Below, piece by piece: positions 1 to 10,287 of a stretch of DNA of 64,000 nucleotides; the stretch's first letter is position 1, and every line of letters begins with the position of its first letter. Both the position numbers and the translations under genes were made by a program. Origin of the DNA: Leptolyngbya sp. KIOST-1. Lineage in GTDB: Bacteria > Cyanobacteriota > Cyanobacteriia > Phormidesmidales > Phormidesmidaceae. The stretch is taken from positions 2,790,001 through 2,854,000 of the forward strand of contig NZ_JQFA01000002.1 of assembly GCF_000763385.1 (NCBI RefSeq), written 5' to 3'. The notes under the pieces were generated by a model. It worked only from the letters and a program-made list of their open reading frames with translations, was not told the origin of the DNA and searched no databases.

Positions 1-672
1 GGTGACCTGGCCGGTGGTGAGGCGATCGATAATTTTGTCGATGTTGGCCGGGTCCACCTTTTGCTGGGGAACGGCATCCTCCAGCAGGGTGCGCACAAAC
101 CGCTGCACCTGGCTGATGGCTTTGCGGGCCAGGTCGGCGGTCACCAGGGTCTGGTCGTCGATTTTGTCGGGCGGCTTGTCTTCCAGCACCCTGAGAATGC
201 TGGCGGCGGCCACATTGCCCAGCTGCGGATCCACTGGCCCCAGCACAGCATTTTCGTCCATGACAATCTCGTCGGCGGCCATCGCCAGCATGGTGCCACC
301 GCTCATGGCGTAGTGGGGTACAAATACCGTCACTTTAGCGCTGTGGCGAATCAGCGCTCGGGCAATCTGCTCGGTGGCCAGCACCAGACCGCCAGGGGTG
401 TGCAGGATCAGGTCGATGGGCACGTTAGCTGGGGTGAGGCGAATGGCCCGCAAGATTTGCTCAGAATCTTCGATATTGATAAATCGAGAGATGGGAATCC
501 CCAGCAGACTGATCGACTCCTGGCGATGAATTAGCAAAATCACCCGACTGCCCCGCTGCTGTTCCAAACTGCGAATGGCGTTGATGCGTCGTGACTCCAC
601 CAGCCGCCGCTGAATAGCAGGCTGCAGGGAGGAGACAATTAGAAATATAAAAAACAGGCTGATGATGTTCAT
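1..672 (-). CDS. SDH-family ClpP-fold serine protease (3' end cut by window edge)
   Basis: Reads on the minus strand from ATG at 672 and runs off the window, so 224 codons are visible and the C-terminus is missing. Residues 3-15 form a hydrophobic N-terminal segment, probably a membrane anchor. HTPGG (91-95) and YAMSGGT (121-127) match the oxyanion and nucleophile regions of the SDH_sah (serine dehydrogenase proteinase) family, which has the ClpP/crotonase fold; Ser124 is the expected nucleophile. The following GPVDPQLG stretch is also typical. By family it should be a membrane-associated peptidase; its substrate is unknown. It is divergent from the TolB-like gene at 897. The family call is firm, the physiological role is not. 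Confidence 0.85.
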   Translation of the reverse strand, partial: MNIISLFFIFLIVSSLQPAIQRRLVESRRINAIRSLEQQRGSRVILLIHRQESISLLGIPISRFINIEDSEQILRAIRLTPANVPIDLILHTPGGLVLATEQIARALIRHSAKVTVFVPHYAMSGGTMLAMAADEIVMDENAVLGPVDPQLGNVAAASILRVLEDKPPDKIDDQTLVTADLARKAISQVQRFVRTLLEDAVPQQKVDPANIDKIIDRLTTGQVT

Positions 673-896
673 GGACTGGAGAATAGATACAACATCGTTG
701 CCAACCTCCCGGCGTAGCCTTGGCCTGCCGCCTCAGGGCTAGAGACTTGGTTACTCGAGGGTCTGCTTCTAGCATCCCAGAAACCGGATAGCTGTGAACA
801 GTGGGCTGATTAACCCGATGGCTCAATCGTTAGCCATAGCGGCGCTAACCCTGGCTATGATCACCCAATAGAATGCTCAAGGATATAGGAACTGTG

Positions 897-2102
897 ATGC
901 GACCCTCCGTGGCGGTGTTTACCACTGGGCTAATGGCCTTTAGCCTGACGACAGCCCAGGCGGCCGATCTGTCGTTTGTCACCCCCGAGGGGCTGTTTCG
1001 CCTGGGAACGGAAGGGGGCGATCGCCAAACTCTGCTGCCCGAGGGCGATCGCCTGGTCAATGCCCTGGCCTGGTCGCGGGATGGGGAGCGGCTGGCGGTG
1101 GTGCAAAACTATGGCGACGTCTATCGCCTGGAGCCGGGGGGCGATGCCCCGCAACTGGTCTTTACCAGCGATTGCCAGCGGCCGCCCACCCTCGATCTGG
1201 CCTGGCAAAGCGGTGGTGATCTAGTCATTCTTCAGCGTTGCCCTTCCCCGATCGCTGGAGAACTGGGCCAGGTCAAGCTTTTCCTCAGCCCGGCCAGCGG
1301 AGGGCTCACCCCCTTGGATGTCGCCCCTGCAACCCTGGAGTCCGATATGTACCTAGCCCCCGATGGGCGTCAGGTGGCCTACGTGGCCGGACAACATATC
1401 TTTGTTGCGGCCCTGGACGGCAGCCGACCACGCCGGATTACCCAAACCCCCGGCACCTACGGCGCGGCGGGCAGCCCCCTGGCCTGGTCGCCGGATGGGA
1501 CTCGGCTAGCCTTTTACGAGGGCAACTACCCCTTCCAGCGGCTCAATGTGGTACGGATAGACGGGAGCGATCGCCGGGTGCTGACCCCTGCGCCCAACTT
1601 TCAAATCTATCGCAGTCGGGTGCTGTGGTCGCCCGATGGCCGCTACATCGCCTTTTTCCAACCGGTTAATCCGCCCTTTAGCAACCAGGAAGTGGTCGCC
1701 CTGGTCAATGTCAACACCGCCGAAACCCAGGTGCTGACCCGGCCTGGTTTTTACGATGCCCTCAGCTGGGCCCCCAACAGTCAGCAGCTGGTGCTGGCCT
1801 CCGGGGCGCAGACCGGAGCGCAGATCTTGTTTCGCCTCGATCTAGTCGATCAGGAGTTTACCCCCCTCACTACCCAGCCCTTGCAGAACATTCTGGACAG
1901 CCAGTGGTCGTCGACTGGGGACTGGATTGCGTTTACCGCTACCCCGCCCGACGATGCCCTCGGTACCCTGGTGCTGCACCAGGTGCGCCCCGACGGCACC
2001 GACCTCCGGTCCCTCACCCGCATCGATGAATACGTCTACCCCTTTGCCTGGGTTCCTGTGTCCCTAGCCCCAGGAACCCAAGGGCTGAGTGAGGCTCCCT
2101 AG
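897..2102 (+). CDS. TolB-like WD40/PD40 beta-propeller protein, exported
   Basis: 401 residues from ATG at 897, chosen over the in-frame ATG at 873 because AGGA sits 7 bases upstream and the product then begins directly with a signal peptide (residues 1-22, ending TAQA). The mature part is a run of WSPDG-type blades: WSRDGERLAVV, LAWSPDGTRLAFY, VLWSPDGRYIAFF, LSWAPNSQQLVLA, QWSSTGDWIAFT. These are PD40/TolB propeller repeats, expected to be a periplasmic protein-protein interaction domain. There are no catalytic residues to point to. Its 3' end overlaps the convergent dusA by 39 bases. It could be a periplasmic scaffold; a true TolB of a Tol-Pal system is not supported by its neighbours. Confidence 0.8.
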   Translation: MRPSVAVFTTGLMAFSLTTAQAADLSFVTPEGLFRLGTEGGDRQTLLPEGDRLVNALAWSRDGERLAVVQNYGDVYRLEPGGDAPQLVFTSDCQRPPTLDLAWQSGGDLVILQRCPSPIAGELGQVKLFLSPASGGLTPLDVAPATLESDMYLAPDGRQVAYVAGQHIFVAALDGSRPRRITQTPGTYGAAGSPLAWSPDGTRLAFYEGNYPFQRLNVVRIDGSDRRVLTPAPNFQIYRSRVLWSPDGRYIAFFQPVNPPFSNQEVVALVNVNTAETQVLTRPGFYDALSWAPNSQQLVLASGAQTGAQILFRLDLVDQEFTPLTTQPLQNILDSQWSSTGDWIAFTATPPDDALGTLVLHQVRPDGTDLRSLTRIDEYVYPFAWVPVSLAPGTQGLSEAP

Positions 2103-3122
2103 CTGAGTTTGAATCTCGCCCTGCCGCTGTACCGCCGCCAGGGCCCGCTGCACCACCTCCACCCCGGCCCCCGGCTTACAGGACTGCTCGGTTAAAATCT
2201 GCTTCCACAGGCGGCTGCCGGGCTGTCCGGCAAACAACATCAGCAGGTGGCGAGTAATTTTGTTCAGCTTGAGGCCCCGGCCCACCCAGTGGTCGATGTA
2301 GGGCAGTAGGGCTTCCACCACCTGCTGACGGCTCAGGGGAGGCTCGCCAGCGGCAAAAAAGCGCTGATCAACCGCTGCAAACAGGTAGGGATGGTCGTAG
2401 GCGGCTCGCCCAACCATGACGCCATCCACCGAACCCAACTGGGCAGCCACCTGGTCAAGGGTGGTGAAACCGCCGTTAATTTCAACCCACAGGTGAGGAA
2501 ACGCCTGCTTCAGGCGGTGGACATCGCCATAGCGCAGGGGGGGCACGGTGCGGTTGTCCTTGGGGCTGAGCCCTTGGAGCCATGCCTTACGGGCGTGAAC
2601 CGTGAAGTGCCGACAGCCGGTCTGAGCCACGACATCGACGAAGTGCACCATGTCCTCGTAGCGATCGCGATCGTCTATCCCAATTCGGTGCTTGACGCTG
2701 ACCGGCAGGGGGCTAGCCGCCATCATCGCCGCCACCCCGTCGGCCACCCGCTCCGGTTGAGCCATCAAGCAGGCCCCAAAGTTGCCGCTGCGGACGCGAT
2801 CGCTGGGGCAGCCCACATTCAAATTGATGGCGTCGTAGCCAAAGTCGGCGGCCGCCCGGGCGCAGGTGGCTAGCATCTGCGGGTCGTCGCCACCCACCTG
2901 CAGCACCAGCGGTTTTTCGGCGGAGGTAAAGCCCAGCAGGTGGTCGCGATCGCCGTGCACAATGGCCTGGGCCGTCACCATCTCCGTGTAGAGCAGGGTG
3001 TGCCGGGTGATCTGCCGCATCGCGTAGCGGTAGTGGCGATCGGTGCGATCCATCATCGGCGCAATACTGATGGGCACCTCGATCGCCGCTGCCGCTTCAG
3101 ATTGGCCTGGGTTAAGTTTCAT
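2064..3122 (-). CDS. dusA: tRNA-dihydrouridine synthase A
   Basis: 352 residues from ATG at 3122; a longer frame upstream is not needed because MKLNPGQ leads straight into the family N-terminus (PISIAPMMDRTDRHYRY, 17-33). It reduces uridine to dihydrouridine in the tRNA D-loop using FMN and NADPH. The flavin-barrel signature NLNVGCPSDRV (100-110) carries the conserved Cys105, the known general acid of the family, and HARKAWLQGLSPK and VEINGGF are further DusA signatures. Length is normal for DusA. It is divergent from the DUF2237 gene and ends inside the 3' end of the TolB-like gene, which it faces. Confidence 0.95.
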   Translation of the reverse strand: MKLNPGQSEAAAAIEVPISIAPMMDRTDRHYRYAMRQITRHTLLYTEMVTAQAIVHGDRDHLLGFTSAEKPLVLQVGGDDPQMLATCARAAADFGYDAINLNVGCPSDRVRSGNFGACLMAQPERVADGVAAMMAASPLPVSVKHRIGIDDRDRYEDMVHFVDVVAQTGCRHFTVHARKAWLQGLSPKDNRTVPPLRYGDVHRLKQAFPHLWVEINGGFTTLDQVAAQLGSVDGVMVGRAAYDHPYLFAAVDQRFFAAGEPPLSRQQVVEALLPYIDHWVGRGLKLNKITRHLLMLFAGQPGSRLWKQILTEQSCKPGAGVEVVQRALAAVQRQGEIQTQLGSLTQPLGSWG

Positions 3123-3254
3123 CGATGCGATATCGGTGCGGTGAAAGAACCGGGGGTGCGGTTCGCTGCGGTCATCTCTGCCCCCGCAGTTTAGCATTTT
3201 GGCCCTTGCGGTAGATTGAAGACAGTCTGGCCCCGTTCCCAAAGGATTTCCCCG

Positions 3255-3626
3255 ATGACGACCGCCACCAATGTCCTGGGCACCGCCCTGGCTCCCTGCT
3301 GCACCGCACCCATGACCGGCTTCTACCGCGACGGCTACTGCAGTACCGGCGCCGGGGACATGGGGGTTCACGTGGTGTGCGCCGAGATGACAGCAGAATT
3401 TCTAGCCTTCACCAAAGCCCAGGGCAATGACCTGTCTACCCCTGTACCGGCCTTTCAGTTCCCGGGGCTCAAACCGGGCGATCGCTGGTGTCTGTGCGCC
3501 GCCCGCTGGCAGGAGGCCCTGGAAGCGGGCGTTGCTCCCCCGGTGATTCTGGAGGCCACCCACGCCGCCGCCGTCGAGCATGTCTCTCTGACCGATCTCA
3601 AACACCATGCGATCGCCAAAAATTAA
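3255..3626 (+). CDS. DUF2237 family protein
   Basis: 123 residues; start at ATG 3255 because AAAGGA lies 8 bases upstream, whereas the upstream in-frame ATG at 3216 has no such site. The sequence TNVLGTALAPC, GFYRDGYCSTG, DMGVHVVCAEM and PGDRWCLCAARW is the DUF2237 pattern, a short widespread bacterial family with conserved cysteines (several visible here) and no assigned reaction. The conserved Cys and His residues suggest metal binding, which is inference. It starts divergently from dusA and is followed by a 210-base gap before tamB. Family assignment is good; function is unknown. Confidence 0.8.
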   Translation: MTTATNVLGTALAPCCTAPMTGFYRDGYCSTGAGDMGVHVVCAEMTAEFLAFTKAQGNDLSTPVPAFQFPGLKPGDRWCLCAARWQEALEAGVAPPVILEATHAAAVEHVSLTDLKHHAIAKN

Positions 3627-3836
3627 GCAAACAGTCAAACCACCGCTCAGCCAGGCCTTAACCTGGCGTGAACCATCCAAGCTAGCCCTGGCCTTGGACA
3701 TCATCGGGCTGAAACCCAGCACAAAGTCTCTGGCCCCTTGCCTAGACAGCGGATTGTTTGTAGAGTTGCCCTAAGTTTTGGACTGTTCAGGCCCGTTCTC
3801 CTAGGCCGCGCCCCTGCCTCCTACCCTGGCAAGCTC

Positions 3837-6800
3837 ATGACTCAGCCTGGCGATCTGCCCCCCATTCAGGACGAGGGGTACCACTGGCCGCTAGCCCTAA
3901 AGGTGGGGATCGGTCTAGGTGGCCTGGTCTTGGTCGGCGGCGCGGCCACCGCGATCTGGGGCCGAGCTGTGGTCAATCAGCAGGTGATTCCGCGCCTGGA
4001 GGCGGGACTTGAAGAAACCTTTGAGCGCCCGGTTCAAATTGGTCAGTTAGAGCGCTTTACCTTCAACGGTTTTCGCATTGGCCCGTCTTACCTGCCGCCT
4101 ACGGCGGCGGTGCAAACCGAGGCCACCGTGGAGGCCATTGATGTCACCATCAGCTGGCGCGACCTGGTATTTCAGCGCATTGTGCGCCCCTCCCTCACCC
4201 TGATCGATGCCAATCTGATCGTGGTGCAGGCCGCCGATGGCCGCTGGGTCGACCTCACCCTGCCGGAGCCCGACGACGAGGACGAGGGCTTTATTTCCTT
4301 CAAGCTGGGCGAGCTGCGGGTCGAAAATGCCCAGGTGTCGGTGACTAGCCTGGTGCCGCGCCCCGATGCGATCGTGGTGGCTGAGACGATTTTGATTCAG
4401 GCGGTCAACGGCGAAGTCTACCTCACGGCCCTAGAAGAACCCGACGTTGAGCATGTGGTCTTTGATGTGGCGGGTACCCTCGGCGAGGGCCAGTTTCGGG
4501 CTCGGGGCAACGGCCTGCTAGAGCAGGAGCAGCTCAACGTCAGCGTACAGACCAACAATTTGCCCACGGTGGGGGTAAACATGTTTCTGCCGCCCGAGCT
4601 GGGTCTCCGGGGCGGCACCCTGGACAGCAATTTCACCGCCGAGCTGCGCCGGCAGGACGAGGTGCAGCCGGTCTCGGCTCGGGGCACGGCCCATTTCCGC
4701 GATGGGGAGGTGCTGCTCAGCCAGCTACCTGAGCCGATTCGCGACCTGAATACGACCCTGCGGCTCCAGGGCGATCGCGTTTTGCTCGAAGAAACTGCCC
4801 TCTCCCTGGGGACTATTCCCCTGACGGCGGCGGGCACCGTTAACTTTCAGACCGGCTACGACCTGACGACCGCAGTTCCCGCCGTCAGCCTGGCCCACGT
4901 GACGGCGCTGCTCGATGTCGATCTGCCCGTCCAGGCCGCTGGCCTCTTTCAGTTTGAGGGGGTGGTGTCTGGCCCCCTGGGGCAGCCTACCCTGGTGGGC
5001 AGCATTGCCAATCTAGGCCCGGTGCAGGCCGACCAGGTGACGGTAGAGTCTCTATCGGCCAACGTTGCCGCCAGCCTAGAGCAGCTCACCCTCCAGGCGC
5101 TGCGGGTGATTCCCGCCACGGGTGGGTTCATCAATGGCCGGGGCCAGGTTGCCTTGGTCGACCTGGCCAACCTCAGCTTTACCCTGGACCTAGAGGCCGA
5201 CCTGCCCGGCGATGCCCTGGCCGCCCTCTACGGGGTGGCGCTGCCCAACCAGGCGGTGATTGGTTCGGTGCAGGCGGTGGGCCAGATGGGGGGCAGCCTG
5301 ACCAATCCTGAGGGGGTGGTGCAGTTTCAGCTGCCCGAGTCGACCTATCGGGGGGGTGGTCGGGCCACTCTGCGCGACAATGTGCTGGTAGTCGACCAAA
5401 CCCAGTTTCAGGTCGAAGGGGGCCAGGTCGACGCCACCGCCCTGGCCCGCCTTGATCAAGGCGACTGGTCAGCGGAGGTGACCACCGCCGATGTGCCCCT
5501 AGAGCGCTTCACCGACCAGGCGCAGGGGCGGCTCAGTGCCGTGGTCAATGCCTCAGGAAATTTGCAGACCCTGAATCTGGCGGCGATTGAGGCCAGCGGC
5601 ACCGCCCTGATTGCCGAGGCCGAGGTCGCCCTAACCCCCGGCTCCCCCTCGCTGCTCGAGCGCGGCGACTGGACTACCGCCCTTCGCTGGGCGGGCAGCG
5701 GGGTCGAGGTGGAACGGTTTAACGCGCCGGGGGTGACCGCGGCGGGCTTTATCGCCACCAATTTTGCCAACCATGTAGTCGGCAGACTGCCGATCGATAG
5801 CGTGGATTTAGACGTACAGCTCCGCGCCTACAACCTGGAACGGCTGGCTCCGCTGATCCCCGAGCCAGTTCGTTCAGAAGTCGCCCTGGCGGGGCTGACC
5901 AGCTTCGAGGGGCAAATCACCGGGCCGCTGGCCAACCTGCGGCTGCAGGGCAATGCCCAACTCGACAACCTGGCGGTCAACGCCCTGGCCTTTGAGCCGC
6001 GCCTGGCAGGGCCGGTGAATCTGGCCCTGGCCGAGGGGGGCGAGGTAGATCTGCGGGGTGGGGGCGATCGCATCACCGCCACCCTCGACCGCGATCTGTT
6101 GCCCAGCCAGTTTGCCCTGCGTCGGGGTGCCACCACCGCCGCGGGCCAGATGGTCAATCGCCAGCTCACCGCCACCCTGCAAAACTTTCCGGTCGAGGCG
6201 CTCAACCTAGCCCCCGCCCCCGACCTGGGCCGCCTGGCGGGCACCCTCGACGCCACCCTCAGCGCCGACCTGAGGGATTTGGCCAACCCCGCCGCCCAGG
6301 GTTTCGCCGCGATCGCCAATCCGGCCCTGGGCAATATCGTGGCTGAAAGCTTTGTGGGCCGGTACAGCTACGGCGATGGCGTAGTCGCCCTGGCCGACGG
6401 CGAGCTGCGCTTTGCCAACAGCCAGTATCGCCTCACCGGCCAGGCGGAGCTAGCCACCCTCGCCTACAGCGGCCAGATCGACATCATCGCTGGCAATTTT
6501 GAAGACCTGCTGGACACCCTGGGCTGGGCTGACTTTGCCGACATTGGCTTTAGCCCGCCGGCAGAGGTCACCGGCACCGCCGCCGATGTAGCTACCGTCC
6601 CGGCCAGCCTGCCCGCCGCTCCGTTTTTGGAGCAGGTACAGGCCTTTGCCAATTTCCTGGCCCTCTACGAGCCGCGGAGCAACGGTACTCAATTGGCCCT
6701 GCCCCCCCTAAATGCCCTGCAGGGCGAGTTTAGCGGCGTCATCACCGTGCAGGGAGAAGGGCTGACTGCCGACACCGTGCAGGCCACCGCCGAGGTGCGA

Positions 6801-8918
6801 GGCCAAGACTGGAGCTGGGGTCGGCTGCTGCCCTGCGGCCCTAGGGAGAGGGCTGAGTCTTTAGACTTCAATCGCCCAGCGATCGCCCCCCCAGCGATCG
6901 CCCCCGGTGCCTGCAACCAGTTTCAGCTGACCGCCCGCTACGACCAGGGCGAGTTTGTGGTCAGCCCCCTAGACTTTCGCTCCCCCGATACCCAGGTCAG
7001 CTTTGTGGGCAGCGGCACCCTCAACGATCTCGACGGGCAGCTCACCGCCAGCGGCATTCCGGCGGAGCTGGCCGAGCTGTTTGTCACTCTCCCGGCAAAG
7101 GTCGAGGGCGATATTGCCACCACCGCCCAGCTGGGGGGCAGCCTCAGCAATCCGCTGGTGGTGGGGCAGGTGGTGGTGGTCGATCCTCGCCTCAACCAGC
7201 AGCCGCTGGACTCGGTAGCCATCGATTTCACCTACGACAACGCCCTGCTGCGGTTTGACGGAGCGGCAGTAGTGACCGACCCGGCCCAGATCACCCTCCA
7301 GGGCACGGTGCCCTATGCCCTGCCATTTATGGCGGTGCAGCCCCCCAGCGACCAAATCGATGTGCTGGTCAGCCTGCAAAACGAGAGTTTAGAATTGCTC
7401 AACCTGCTGACCGAAGAACAGCTGCGCTGGGACGGGGGCCAGGGCGACATTACCGTGCGGGTGGGGGGCACCCTGGCCGAGCCGCTCGTGGCCGGTCGGG
7501 CTCAGTTCCGAGAGGCGCAGCTGTCGAGCAGCGCCCTAGCTGCACCGATGACAAATCTGAACGGCACGGTGTTGTTCGACCTGGAGCAGGTGCAGGTCAA
7601 CCAGCTCCAGGCGGTCTACGGCGGCGGCACCCTGGCGGCCAATGGTCGGCTGCCCCTGCAAGCCGAGCCGGTGGCCGCGCTGGCCCAGACCAAGCAGGCT
7701 CCAGCGCCCACCGGCGCTACCGAAAACCCAGAGAGCCCAGCGGGCATTGCGATCGCCCTCACTGAGATCAACGTCGACTACGCTAACCTGATGGCGGCCC
7801 AGGTCGATGGCCAGGTACTGGTCGGCGGGGCCGTGCTCAATCCGGTTGTATCAGGGGTGGTGCAGGTGAGCCGGGGGCTGATTAGAGCCAACAACCTGCT
7901 GGGGCAGATCGGGGCACTGCCCGCTGACGACCTGGCCAGTGTTGATGCTGACCCCAACATTCCCTCGCCCCTGCCCGACTACGTGGCGGCCTACCGGGCC
8001 GAACGGGGCGGGTTTGCCCCGCCCCAAACCCCACCCCAAACCCTGCCCAACCAGCTGATGGAGCGGGTCAGCCTCAGCAATTTGAATCTGGTCCTGGCCG
8101 ATCAGCTGCTGATTGCCGGACAGCCGTTTTACAATCTGGCGGCTTCGGGCAACCTTGCGGTCAACGGCACCGTGGCCGACCTCCAGCCCGAGGGCGTGAT
8201 CACCCTCGAAACCGGGTGGATCAATATTTTCTCCACCCAGTTTCGCCTGATTCCGGGCGAGACCAACACCGCCACCTTTACCCCAGCCCACGGGCTCGAT
8301 CCCTTCTTGAATGTGCGCATGCGGGCTCGGCTGCAAGATCAGCAGGTCCGGCAGGCCGCTGCCACGCCCTTTTTCAGCGCCGAGGTAGCCGATACCTCCG
8401 GCCTGACCCAGGGCCAGGTGGAGTTTATTAGCGTGTTTGCCACCGCCTTCGGCTTCGCCAGCGAACTTCAGAATGCCGACTCGCCGGGGCAGGCCACCGA
8501 GCTAATTGCCCTCACCAGTCGCCCGGCCCGCAGCCAAGAAGATTTGGTTGGCCTGCTGGGGCGTAGCGTGCTGACAAATGTCGCCGGGGCTTCGCTGGGG
8601 CAGGTGGCTGGTTTCTTTGGCTCCGGTGTCCTGGCGGGGTTTGGCGATCGCATCGCCGACACCATCGGCCTGCGATCCTTCAGCGTCTTTCCGACCACCG
8701 ACACCGCCGCCGACAGCGCCGTGGGTATCGGCATTGGGGTCGAGGCCGCCTTTGATATTGGCGATCGCATCAGCGTTGATGCCCTAGAGATCCTCAACAG
8801 CGGCAACCCACCGGAGGTGGGGGTGTCTTACCGGTTCAGCAATCAGCTGCGCGCCCGAGGCTCCACCAATTTTTCGGGCAATGAAACCGTCACCGTTGAG
8901 TACGAGGTCAGGTTCTAG
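3837..8918 (+). CDS. tamB: TamB-like translocation and assembly module protein (DUF490)
   Basis: 1693 residues from ATG at 3837. Residues about 20-42 (LALKVGIGLGGLVLVGGAAT) are one inner-membrane helix; the rest is a long repetitive beta-rich periplasmic body ending in the TamB/DUF490 C-terminal domain, with a beta-barrel-like C-terminal end (VGVSYRFSNQ ... VEYEVRF). TamB-family proteins span the periplasm between inner membrane and an Omp85-type outer-membrane partner; they are linked to outer-membrane protein assembly and, in newer work, to lipid transport. In cyanobacteria homologues of 1600-2000 residues are usual. The nearest upstream in-frame start (3738, TTG) is less convincing. The coding sequence is strikingly Gly/Leu/Val rich and unbroken. 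No Omp85 gene is adjacent. Confidence 0.9.
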   Translation: MTQPGDLPPIQDEGYHWPLALKVGIGLGGLVLVGGAATAIWGRAVVNQQVIPRLEAGLEETFERPVQIGQLERFTFNGFRIGPSYLPPTAAVQTEATVEAIDVTISWRDLVFQRIVRPSLTLIDANLIVVQAADGRWVDLTLPEPDDEDEGFISFKLGELRVENAQVSVTSLVPRPDAIVVAETILIQAVNGEVYLTALEEPDVEHVVFDVAGTLGEGQFRARGNGLLEQEQLNVSVQTNNLPTVGVNMFLPPELGLRGGTLDSNFTAELRRQDEVQPVSARGTAHFRDGEVLLSQLPEPIRDLNTTLRLQGDRVLLEETALSLGTIPLTAAGTVNFQTGYDLTTAVPAVSLAHVTALLDVDLPVQAAGLFQFEGVVSGPLGQPTLVGSIANLGPVQADQVTVESLSANVAASLEQLTLQALRVIPATGGFINGRGQVALVDLANLSFTLDLEADLPGDALAALYGVALPNQAVIGSVQAVGQMGGSLTNPEGVVQFQLPESTYRGGGRATLRDNVLVVDQTQFQVEGGQVDATALARLDQGDWSAEVTTADVPLERFTDQAQGRLSAVVNASGNLQTLNLAAIEASGTALIAEAEVALTPGSPSLLERGDWTTALRWAGSGVEVERFNAPGVTAAGFIATNFANHVVGRLPIDSVDLDVQLRAYNLERLAPLIPEPVRSEVALAGLTSFEGQITGPLANLRLQGNAQLDNLAVNALAFEPRLAGPVNLALAEGGEVDLRGGGDRITATLDRDLLPSQFALRRGATTAAGQMVNRQLTATLQNFPVEALNLAPAPDLGRLAGTLDATLSADLRDLANPAAQGFAAIANPALGNIVAESFVGRYSYGDGVVALADGELRFANSQYRLTGQAELATLAYSGQIDIIAGNFEDLLDTLGWADFADIGFSPPAEVTGTAADVATVPASLPAAPFLEQVQAFANFLALYEPRSNGTQLALPPLNALQGEFSGVITVQGEGLTADTVQATAEVRGQDWSWGRLLPCGPRERAESLDFNRPAIAPPAIAPGACNQFQLTARYDQGEFVVSPLDFRSPDTQVSFVGSGTLNDLDGQLTASGIPAELAELFVTLPAKVEGDIATTAQLGGSLSNPLVVGQVVVVDPRLNQQPLDSVAIDFTYDNALLRFDGAAVVTDPAQITLQGTVPYALPFMAVQPPSDQIDVLVSLQNESLELLNLLTEEQLRWDGGQGDITVRVGGTLAEPLVAGRAQFREAQLSSSALAAPMTNLNGTVLFDLEQVQVNQLQAVYGGGTLAANGRLPLQAEPVAALAQTKQAPAPTGATENPESPAGIAIALTEINVDYANLMAAQVDGQVLVGGAVLNPVVSGVVQVSRGLIRANNLLGQIGALPADDLASVDADPNIPSPLPDYVAAYRAERGGFAPPQTPPQTLPNQLMERVSLSNLNLVLADQLLIAGQPFYNLAASGNLAVNGTVADLQPEGVITLETGWINIFSTQFRLIPGETNTATFTPAHGLDPFLNVRMRARLQDQQVRQAAATPFFSAEVADTSGLTQGQVEFISVFATAFGFASELQNADSPGQATELIALTSRPARSQEDLVGLLGRSVLTNVAGASLGQVAGFFGSGVLAGFGDRIADTIGLRSFSVFPTTDTAADSAVGIGIGVEAAFDIGDRISVDALEILNSGNPPEVGVSYRFSNQLRARGSTNFSGNETVTVEYEVRF

Positions 8919-8922
8919 TACT

Positions 8923-9030
8923 TTGTCAAACCTAAGTTTGTAGGTTGGATAGCGCGCTAGCAGAACCCAACCAGGCTGACTGCCGTTGGGTTTCACTTCG
9001 TTTCACCCAACCTACGGGAACTTGATTTAG
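8923..9030. repeat. MITE-like intergenic repeat, copy A
   Basis: Begins 4 bases after the tamB stop. It contains TTGTCAAACCTAAGTTTGTA, then TAGGTTGG, a central GGCTGACTGCCGTTGGGTTT and the closing arm ACCCAACCTACGGGAACTTG, so it folds as a long imperfect hairpin. Related copies are at 18990-19130 and 43361-43486, also just behind stop codons. This copy lacks the TAGCC..TGACGCTGC tail of the other two. May act as a terminator for tamB. Confidence 0.6.
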
Positions 9031-9065
9031 GAGGCTGGTAGGAATAGCGGTGGTCATAGCTGTAG

Positions 9066-9392
9066 CTAGGCCAGCCGCACCGCCGTACCGCTGGCCGCCA
9101 CCATCAACATGTTGCCGCCGTTGTTGATTTCAATCGACTCGTAGTCGATGTCCACGGCGATGATGGCATCGGCCCCCAGCTCCTTGGCGGCCTGCATCAT
9201 TTCTTTGATCGCAGTGTTGCGGGCCTGGCGCAGCGAGTGCTCGTAGGCCCCCGATCGCCCGCCCACCACATCCCGAATCCCGGCAAAGAAGTCCTTGAAA
9301 ATATTGGCCCCCAAAATAGCCTCGCCATTCACAATGCCGCAGTACTGAATCACCTGGCGCCCGTCAACGTTAGGGCCTGTGGTTACGATCAT
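9066..9392 (-). CDS. YbjQ/UPF0145 family protein
   Basis: 108 residues, the usual length of the YbjQ (UPF0145, heavy-metal-binding-like) family. [12 protein letters not shown], a [26 protein letters not shown] core and the [14 protein letters not shown] stretch are diagnostic. The family forms small oligomeric barrels; no biochemical role is firmly established. It ends 35 bases from the MITE-like repeat and starts 10 bases after the stop of nadC on the same strand, so the two may be cotranscribed. Confidence 0.88.
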   Translation of the reverse strand: MIVTTGPNVDGRQVIQYCGIVNGEAILGANIFKDFFAGIRDVVGGRSGAYEHSLRQARNTAIKEMMQAAKELGADAIIAVDIDYESIEINNGGNMLMVAASGTAVRLA

Positions 9393-9402
9393 AGGGATTG
9401 CC

Positions 9403-10287
9403 TCAGGAAACAGCGTGAGCGTTCAAAACCTGCATACTGATATCTAGCCACGGCGATCGGGTAATGGGGGCGCTGCTGGAGATAAAATCTACCCCCGTTG
9501 CGGCAATGGGGCCCAGGGTCTCCAGGGAAACGTTACCAGAGGCCTCGATTTTAACCGCTGGTTTTGCGGCCCGGATCCGCTCCACCGCGACCTGCATGAT
9601 CGCTGGCGGCATGTTGTCGAGCATAATGATGTCCACCGCGCAGGCGATCGCCTCATCCACCTGCTCCAGAGAACTGGTTTCGACCTCGATGGTGATGGGG
9701 TATGGAACGGCGGGTCGAATCTGAGCCACCGCTGCCCGAATGCCCCCAGCGGCAGCAATGTGGTTGTCCTTAATCATCACCGCGTCGTCGAGACCCATGC
9801 GGTGGTTGATGGCACCGCCAACCCGACTGGCATACTTTTCGAGCTGACGTAGGCCTGGGGTGGTCTTGCGGGTATCGACAAACTGGGTAGGGCTGTTGGC
9901 CAGTTGGTCCACGTACTGGCGAGTGGCGGTGGCAATGCCGCTCAGTCGCATGACCAGGTTGAGCGCCACCCGTTCGCCAGTCAGCAGGGCGGCCAGAGAG
10001 CCACTGATTTTGGCCAGGGTGGTGTTCGGGGTACAGGCTTCCCCCTCGCTGACCAAGGGCTCAAAGCTGAGGTCAGCATCCAGCTGCTGAAACAGGTGTT
10101 GGGCCAGGGGTAGCCCCGCCACCACCCCTCCGGCACGGGTAACCCAGATGGCTTCACCCGAGCGCTGGGCCAGGGCTCCTAAACCATTGGTGGTCCAGTC
10201 GCCACGGCCTACGTCTTCTTGCAGCCAGGCCCGCAACTGGTCATCGAGAGCAAAGTCGAGTAGGGAAAAAGCAGTATCTGAGGACAT
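9403..10287 (-). CDS. nadC: Nicotinate-nucleotide pyrophosphorylase (carboxylating)
   Basis: 294 residues, normal for NadC. It converts quinolinate and PRPP to nicotinate mononucleotide in de novo NAD synthesis. Seen in sequence: the N-terminal [21 protein letters not shown], the [18 protein letters not shown] active-site segment that binds quinolinate and [24 protein letters not shown], and [12 protein letters not shown] near the C-terminus. It is followed after 10 bases by the YbjQ gene. No other NAD synthesis gene is nearby. Start at ATG 10287; a candidate structured transcript lies upstream on the opposite strand. Confidence 0.96.
   Translation of the reverse strand: MSSDTAFSLLDFALDDQLRAWLQEDVGRGDWTTNGLGALAQRSGEAIWVTRAGGVVAGLPLAQHLFQQLDADLSFEPLVSEGEACTPNTTLAKISGSLAALLTGERVALNLVMRLSGIATATRQYVDQLANSPTQFVDTRKTTPGLRQLEKYASRVGGAINHRMGLDDAVMIKDNHIAAAGGIRAAVAQIRPAVPYPITIEVETSSLEQVDEAIACAVDIIMLDNMPPAIMQVAVERIRAAKPAVKIEASGNVSLETLGPIAATGVDFISSSAPITRSPWLDISMQVLNAHAVS

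Noticed and set aside
61-534. Long plus-strand frame opposite the SDH protease
   Set aside because: It is the complement of a clear ClpP-fold gene and has no family features or ribosome site.
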